From: Bigelowiella natans CCMP2755 | Taxonomy: Eukaryota; Cercozoa; Chlorarachniophyceae | Direction of reading: 5' to 3' | Assembly (NCBI GenBank): GCA_000320545.1 | Contig: ADNK01001755.1 | Location: forward strand, 1 to 57,500 | DNA length: 57,500 nt | In this document: positions 51,185-57,500 of the stretch, one piece after another | How the letters are laid out: each line of letters starts with the position of its first letter | Position numbering within the stretch: position 1 is the first letter of the stretch | The notes under the pieces: generated by a model | Told to the model about the DNA's origin: nothing | Database searches by the model: none | The model's input: only the letters and a program-made list of their open reading frames with translations | Program-made: the position numbers and the translations under genes

Positions 51185-51922
51185 ATATTTATCAAAAAAT
51201 TTATATGTTTATCATGCATGGAATATAGGGGTGGGGTAAGGGGGGTGGTTGCGAGGGAGATGGGAGAGTCTGCAAAATTAAAGGCAATAATCATTGCTGT
51301 CGTCGTCTTTCATCTGATTTTGCTGCCATTACTCGCTTAGGACTCTCGCCAAATCAAGAGGATGCTGACTTCATGTTTAATGTCTTGGATTTGGAGAGGA
51401 AGCATGGTAACACGGGCAGATGAGAGTACAGAGGGGGAGGGTGTGTGTATGTGTAAGTGTGAGTGTGAGTGGGAGTGTGAGTGTGTAAATCTTGACACCG
51501 AGATTTTACATGTAAAGTGCACCTGCTCCCCATGACCATGCAACACGATTCCGCACATAATAATCCCATTTGTCGGCCAGCAGATTCACCATGATCATCA
51601 AAGCCGGTTCTTATCATCCTCATCGCAATTTACTCTCTCCCTGACACACACACACACACACACGCACGCACACGCACGCACGTACACGCCTCTCTCAACA
51701 CGCTGCTCATGATGCCATGCTGCAGCGAACATCGTGGTGGGAGCGGAGATCCTAAGCAGCTTCGATGGGTACATGATGGAGGTGTCCGTCCTCAATGCGA
51801 AGCTAGATGCCACGTCTAGGTGGGAAGACACTCATTCATTTCGCCAAATAGAAAGAAATGTCTGCCTCTGCTGCGAGTGATGATGACGATGCCGCGCCGA
51901 TGTTGTTGGTGGAGATGATAGC

Positions 51923-51958
<36 letters not shown>

Positions 51959-52333
51959 CGCAATGCTGCTTGTATTAGAGTACACAGAGATGCAGCAAGA
52001 GCAGATGTTTGAATTTTGGCGGTATGAGGATGATATCTGTCGCCATCGGCATGCTCACGGGGCTATAACTCCTTCCCCCACCACCGCTGCCACTTACCTT
52101 AGGAGGCGAAAGAACCCATACGCTCGTCTGAAGCTCTACAATCAAAAGGGGGGCAAGTTCTTTAAGAGGGAGGCTAAAGAAAAGTGCAAAGGGAATAGGG
52201 CGAACCCGGTACTACCTCCATTAGAAAGAAGAAGAAGAAGGAGAAGGAGAATATGTAGATGTAGACGAATACTGCGCACCAAAAAATCCCTATTCAACGC
52301 CATCTGCTCCATCGATTCGATGCTTGCTGCCTA

Positions 52334-52368
<35 letters not shown>

Positions 52369-55300
52369 GGCCTGTGGCGGTGTGATGATGCTGGCTGAGT
52401 GCCTTACCGGCGTTTCTATTTTATGATGGAAAAGGTATGGGATGATTGCACGTTCCGCATCCCGGAGGAAGCATGTATAAACTTCTCCGAAATGAGGCTT
52501 GAGCTGCACGACTCCCGTAGCAATGAGGTGATTGGGTGCGTTTCGTTGAAAGCAGACCAGCTCCTAGCGCAACTGCAGGAAGAGCGGTAATGATATATGT
52601 TGGGTGCCGCGCACTATATTTAATCGCGCCGCACACAAAGTAGAGAACAAACGGGCCTAAGCGACAGTCTCAGCCTGCGATCATGGCGCTGCTTACGTTT
52701 TGGGAAATAGTTCAAGTCTTTCCTGTTGTCGTCGTCGGCAGCGGCGGCGGCGGCGGCACTGTCGCTTGTCTAAAATGATGGCAATAATTTATGAATTCGT
52801 AGGGTTGCTTACGGAGCTGGGAATGTTGAGAAGAGCTTCACTCTGGCCCTCGGCGACAGGCCACACCACAGAGACAGGGTACAACATTTCGATAAAAGAA
52901 AAACAACAACAATAACAACAGCAAGAACGAGAAGAAATAAAGGCAGAGTACAAATCATGATCATCATCATCATCATCATCACCATCACCATCACCATCAT
53001 CATCATCACCATCGCATCCTCACCGTCATCTGGTAGGTCCCCCACGGGCAACGAGTGTCCTTCATAATCAAGCTTCTTCCCGCCGACGACGAGGAGGGGG
53101 AGGTCTTCCAGGGCGAAGTGCAGATGGCCAACCCCCATTCTAATTCCGACACGGAGGAAGATAATCTTATCCGTCACCACAGGCCCATGTTTATTTCCTT
53201 CAAAATCAACGCGCGATTGGGAGTCGGCGGCAAGCACGCGGGCGTGGAACAGATCGTTGCAGAAGCATCCCAACGCCTTCGGAGAAGCAGCACCAGTGCC
53301 GTTGAAAAGGTGGTCCTATTTGCCTCTCAAAAACCGACGAAACTCTCCCTCGCGTCGTCGCCGCCGCCGGAGGAGAAGGAGGAGGAGGAGGAGGAGGAGA
53401 AACATCCGCAGCCGCACGCAACGATCTTCGTCAACATCCCAGCGAAGAAGCTGCAGCTTTCAGAGCCCCTGTACATACGCCTTTACCGGGATTATGACGA
53501 CGCCAACAAGGACGAAGACGATGGAGATAAGCAGAAACAAAAGCGCGCGGAGGCGATGATCATGGAGGCTGAGATCGAGAATGTCCTCAAGATTCGCTCG
53601 GGGTCTGAGTTTAAGACAAGGCACGGCCATACGCTGCAGATTGCTGGTATAGAGTTCCCAGAAGACTGGGCCTGTACTCAAATACGGGTTGCCTCGGTGG
53701 TTTATATGCACTGTCTACTATACTTTAAATAAGTTACGTGTGCGTGCGTATGTGTGTGTGTGTATGTGTGTGTGTGTGTGTGTGTGTTGTGAGCCTGTGA
53801 GGTGGTTGTTGACGAAAGCATACAAAAGGACAAAGAATGCTATAATTGTTCGATGTCGTGGGAAGAGACGTCGTCCTGATTGAACCGTGCCAATATTCCA
53901 TCTTCACTCTCCCCTCCCCGTTGTGCAGCACATCCAAGGTGGCGACCTCGAAGCCCTTAGCAAAGCTCTCTGTTAGTGTGAAGGAGGGAAAGTGTATTCT
54001 TCCTTTAACCAGCGCGGAGAGTTGTGTCCGGGCCTACGTCGTTAGCAGCACAATCCTCGAGGATGTTCAGCGCCGGCTCCAGAAGAAGCGCCACGGCGGA
54101 AAATACCACGACAGTAACCACAGCGGCGATGTAAAACTATTCGCTAGCCAGCCGATCCCGTCGCCTTTTCTTACGCGCGAGACTTTGAGCAGGGCCTCGC
54201 TCGACTCCGCTGCCCTCCCCTCGAGGAGTAACATAGGTGTGAACCCTCTGTATCGTTCCGAGGCCGCATGGGAGGGGTGGGGGATACCAGTGGAGCCTGG
54301 AGACGTCCTCGTTTTGGAAGTTCTTAAGAAGAGGGGGGGGGACAACGACGACGATGAGAGCGCGTTGGCTTGGGAGAAAGATGGGAAGCAGCGAAAGGCG
54401 GAGAGGAAGAAGACGGACACAGGCGACGATGATGGTGATGATGCCTCCTTCAGTGACGTAAACGAGGCCGCATGCTTCACCGCTATTCGTATGACAACGA
54501 GAGAGTTGACCCCTGCTGGAGGGTTGGCGGATTGCTCAAGTATCGACGTCTTTTTGCCTCTCCTCCCCCCCACCACGGACTTCCATTCCTCTGGCCCCGC
54601 AATTGAAAATGCGTGTAGAGCCACCAGCGAGTGGATTCGAAGGTCTCTTCCCCCAGAGGGCTCCTCTCCCTCCTCCCCCCCCTCCCATAACATCATCCAA
54701 GTAGCGCTGGCGGATTATCCGTGTGGGTTCCTCCATGTCGTCATGGACTTTACGTCGAAGGCCTACGCACTGAAGAACCAGTGGAAGAGCTTCCCGATCA
54801 ACGCCACGGCTGTGCTATTGGACGCCATGCGCGAAGGCAAAGTGATACAGGATGGGCCTTGCACGCTCACAATATCGGAGGAAATGGTATCTAACTTTGA
54901 TTAGAGGCGAGAGTGAGAGGGGGGGGTGGGGGAGAAGAGGTGGATAGGAATGGGTTGCAGTGATCAATTCACCGCGATCTAATCGTTCTGGTCGTTACCG
55001 TCGTCCTCCGTCTCCCCCTCCCCCCCTTCACGACCTCCAACTCCCAGGAGAGCGCCAGCTATCAGTTCGCCGCCAGTGATATTGCTGATGAGGATGCTGA
55101 TGCCAATATGGAGAGGAGAAAGGAGACGAAAGCTAGGAGATTCGTTGCAGGTGGGAGATATTTATGTTAAAACTCATGCTTATATATATACAGAATTCGA
55201 ACAATTGCAGCTTTATTATCATAACCCTCTCTATCCCCCTTCTGCTCCTCCTCCTCCTCCTCTCCTCCTCCTCCCCGCAATTAGCCGAGATTCTGCGCCT

Positions 55301-56270
55301 CGAGGCTCGAAGGAGTGGGTTTCGCATTTTGTTCAAAAACGTGACGCTTGACGTGACTCCTGACGCTAATGCGGAGAACGAAAATGCGTGGTATAAGTGG
55401 TTCATGATGCTTCAATGCCTCCACGAGAAGGCTCTCAAGAGAGGGCCCATTGATCGTGGTTAGAATGATGCCACCACCGCCTCGAGAACATCTAGCTAGC
55501 AGAGAGGGGGAGAAAAAGAGAAGAGAGAGTGGGGGGGGGAGGGGGGGCTAGAATCGTAGTTCGGCGATGCTGTTTAGGTTTAGATTTACTATAAAACACA
55601 GATTGATATTATTGTGTGTTGTATGTTGTGTACTGTGCTGTGTGTGTGTGTGTGTGTGTGTGTGTTTGGAACAAGATTCCGTCCAAACCGTTCGTAAGAT
55701 CATCGGCGCGGTACAGAAACAGCAAAGTGATATGCAGGAGCTCATAGAACTCGTCGAGACGAAGAAGGAGGAGCTTCAGAGGGTGAAAATGCTCAACGAG
55801 AGGAACTCAATCGAGGCTATAATGGAGGATGTCGCTTCGAATGCTTTGCTGGAGAAGCTACACGCAGAGCGAAACGATGTCCCCTCAATCCACGGTAAGT
55901 GGGAGGACAAAAGAGAAGAAGAGCGAATTGGGAAGTAGAAGAAAATGTAGCGCGAAGAAAATGCAGGCAAACAGCAACCTTCGTGCCGACAAATTGTACA
56001 AAAATGATACGAACTAAAGTATGTATTTTGTTGCTTTGCCATTTAAGAATGATCGTTGCCCTTAAATTTTGATGATTGACGTTTGCAGAGATGAAGGGAG
56101 GAAATGCAGTTGCCATAGCTGCAACACATGGAATGAGCTTCGACGGTCTGCCATTTCCCTTAGAATATTACAGGGGGAGAAGCAATTACGAGAGGCTGCT
56201 CAGCGACATAGCAGAAACTGCCGGCAAATATCTAGATCTTCTTGCTATCGAAGCCACGGAATTATCCTAG
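41080..56270 (+). CDS. Very large PH-C2-C2 domain protein, 5' end unresolved
   Basis: Membrane- or lipid-associated protein by domain content; the family is not recognised. Exons from about 41157 (EEGSFNWKYTVQAQ) run through 41372, 41577, 41796, 42066 and 42386 in matching phase and form a PH-like fold ending DSKKAQVWLQILKTWQ. Then 42620, 42917, 43236-43567, 43910-44158, 44418-44655, an acidic disordered exon 44868-45545, 45802-45995, 46555-46661, 47105-47187 and 47533-47710. A second PH-like exon is 48166-48415 (VEKGWLMRKNHRGDFYEIVP). C2 domain 1 is 49495-50880 (LRIEVLDGSGLCVRDSNGKS, DPYIKLRLF, GTLNPKWN, DFFGSSDFMG), with the Asp pairs expected for calcium. C2 domain 2 is 51726-52590 (NPYARLKLY, VWDDCTFRI) and lacks most acids. 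Exons 53030-53680, 53935-54885, 55049, 55290, 55671-55895 (coiled coil) and 56089-56270 follow; stop TAG. Start unknown and possibly disturbed by the LINE. Confidence 0.75.
41690..48030. repeat. Microsatellites in the first half of the PH-C2 gene
   Basis: A (CGCACA)n-type array at about 41692-41738, (TA)n 43198-43235, (CA)n 43702-43732, (GT)n 44345-44370, (CA)n 45749-45789, (CT)n 46950-46985 then (TA)n 46988-47014, and (GT)n 47999-48026. All lie in introns. Confidence 0.9.
51095..51201. repeat. Long near-perfect palindrome around (CA)n(TA)n(GT)n
   Basis: The arms begin with unique sequence (TTTTTTGATAAATATA on the left, its complement on the right, one TA unit shorter) and continue into complementary CA and GT tracts around a TA core. 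The whole is about 105 bp and can fold into one hairpin or cruciform. It lies in the intron after the first C2 domain. Confidence 0.9.
51920..55670. repeat. Microsatellites in the second half of the PH-C2 gene
   Basis: (GAT)n 51924-51956, (CTG)n 52337-52366, (CAT)n 52958-53012, (GT)n 53752-53786 and (GT)n 55639-55664, all intronic. Confidence 0.9.
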
Positions 56271-56428
56271 GTATTAATTTTTTCATGTACAAAGTAAGCT
56301 TAGAAACGACATGTGGTCACTCACCGCATTCTTAAGCCAGATCGTGTACATGGATGCAGCAACCTGAGGTGTGTGCATGCACATTTGGAACACACGCTAC
56401 GATGCATGGACACAGCCTAGACATTGTT

Positions 56429-56465
<37 letters not shown>

Positions 56466-57500
56466 ACACGTGTTGTATATGGTACCCGTCATAGCATCCT
56501 AGCATTCCATCTTCGCATCGCCGACATGGAATCATGCGCATCGTATCAATTGTGTGACATCTAGATCTGTGCAATGTGACAAAACATGATGCGCTGCATG
56601 CAATGATGTGTTTGCAAGACTAGTCAATCTAGCAATGTCATTGCTGGCATCGTTGTGCTTTGACTGAAGACATGCTAGCATGCAGCAGCATGACCCAGTG
56701 ACGTCTAGACGTGCAAGCAAGTGTAACACTTCACCGAATCGACACTGCGCCAGGACATGACGATCGATTGTGTCATGATCTAGACAATTAGAAACGTTCA
56801 CAACACAAGTCTGCAACGAACGTTTGCACAACGCTGGGACGATTTGCATGGACTGATGGAGATTGCCAGATTGCTGTTGGCGTGCTGCCATTGCAATGGT
56901 TGCGTTCACAGGCAAAAGGAAGGCACGGTGAGGCGAACAGGCAAGTGCACCTCAAAGTGAAGACAATGAGGGAAAAAAACGTTTCCAAAGTGTTGCAAGA
57001 CACTTGCAACGCACGAAACGCAGTGCCTCGAACTAGCTCCAGCTAGCCAGTGAGGACTGACTGCTGGTGAGTGAAACCGGGGAGCCAACTTTTTCTGACT
57101 TTTCCCCATGCTGCACCAACAGACCACCAACGAAGATCGAAACGGACCAGTTGTGAACAAGAGTGTGCAAGCGCCGCGGAGTTCAACAAGTGATCGAACG
57201 AGTGAAACGTGAGTGAGCAAACGAAGAGACAACGATGGCGCAGCTGAAGGGATCACCGAAAGTGCCAACTTTGGAGCGTCCACTTGCTGAAGAACGGAAT
57301 CATTTGATTTGTTGATTGATTCGAGTGCATTTCGACATTGAAGTGTTTCCAACGGTGATGATCATCAGGCCAGAATTGCAGAGCAACGACTGGTTTCTCG
57401 CTTGAATTTTTCTCCCCTTCATGACAATCTCCGCATCCCCTGTGGTGCAATGAAACCGTGAAACAATGATGACAAACCACGTTTCCAAAACATTGCAAGA
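56271..57500. other. Repeat-bearing spacer at the right edge
   Basis: No coding gene seen. It contains a (GT)n run at 56431-56462, many CTAG, CATG, TCTAGA and GCATGC words, and two forward copies of the repeat family also found at 39.3 and 40.0 kb: one at about 56960-57065 and a partial one at 57455-57500 cut by the window end. Confidence 0.7.

Noticed and set aside
1-57500. Search for tRNA, rRNA, CRISPR arrays, phage or plasmid functions
   Set aside because: Nothing with the needed structure was seen by eye; a dedicated tRNA or Rfam scan was not possible.

Overview
Nuclear DNA of a protist or alga with intron-dense genes. Exons are mostly 30-300 nt and joined by GT-AG introns; many introns are filled with TG, GA, TA, GAT or CTC microsatellites. 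Most single open frames here are only exons or shadows, so genes were rebuilt by joining exons whose splice phases agree. Nothing prokaryotic was seen: no operons, no CRISPR array, and no tRNA or rRNA that I could support. The proteins are conserved eukaryotic ones (ALYREF, CNOT3, CSB/ERCC6, CBP80, a TMC-like channel). The strictly alternating gene orientation over the left half, long introns and moderate GC recall brown algae and other stramenopiles. That placement is a low-confidence guess.

Layout from left to right: (1) 147-5200 minus, an unrecognised multi-exon gene. (2) 5459-6676 plus, an ALYREF-type mRNA export adaptor. (3) 7782-8226 minus, a small unknown protein. (4) about 8500-14170 plus, a TMC-like membrane protein. 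(5) 15078-17305 minus, a tandem ABM-domain protein with a mitochondrial-like N-terminus. (6) 17678-19561 plus, a probable mitochondrial membrane protein. (7) 20285-23117 minus, CNOT3. (8) 24755-31417 minus, a CSB/RAD26-type SNF2 ATPase. (9) 31795-39259 plus, the cap-binding protein CBP80. (10) 39260-40940, repeats and a 5'-truncated LINE. (11) about 41080-56270 plus, a very large PH-C2-C2 protein. (12) 56271-57500, repeat-rich spacer.

Four of these genes act on RNA polymerase II transcripts: ALYREF (export), CNOT3 (deadenylation), CBP80 (cap binding) and CSB (transcription-coupled repair). CSB and CBP80 are head to head with 377 bp between start codons, so a shared promoter is likely. I see no sign that the remaining genes form one pathway.

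The convergent spacers have an odd composition rich in short palindromes such as CTAG and CATG. Three otherwise clean genes each have one frame break in a simple repeat, which may reflect assembly errors. I did not find a convincing new multi-gene system. The most unusual items are the double-ABM protein, the zinc-ribbon insertion in the CSB homologue, the spacer class, and the (GAT)n tracts that begin at 5' splice sites.
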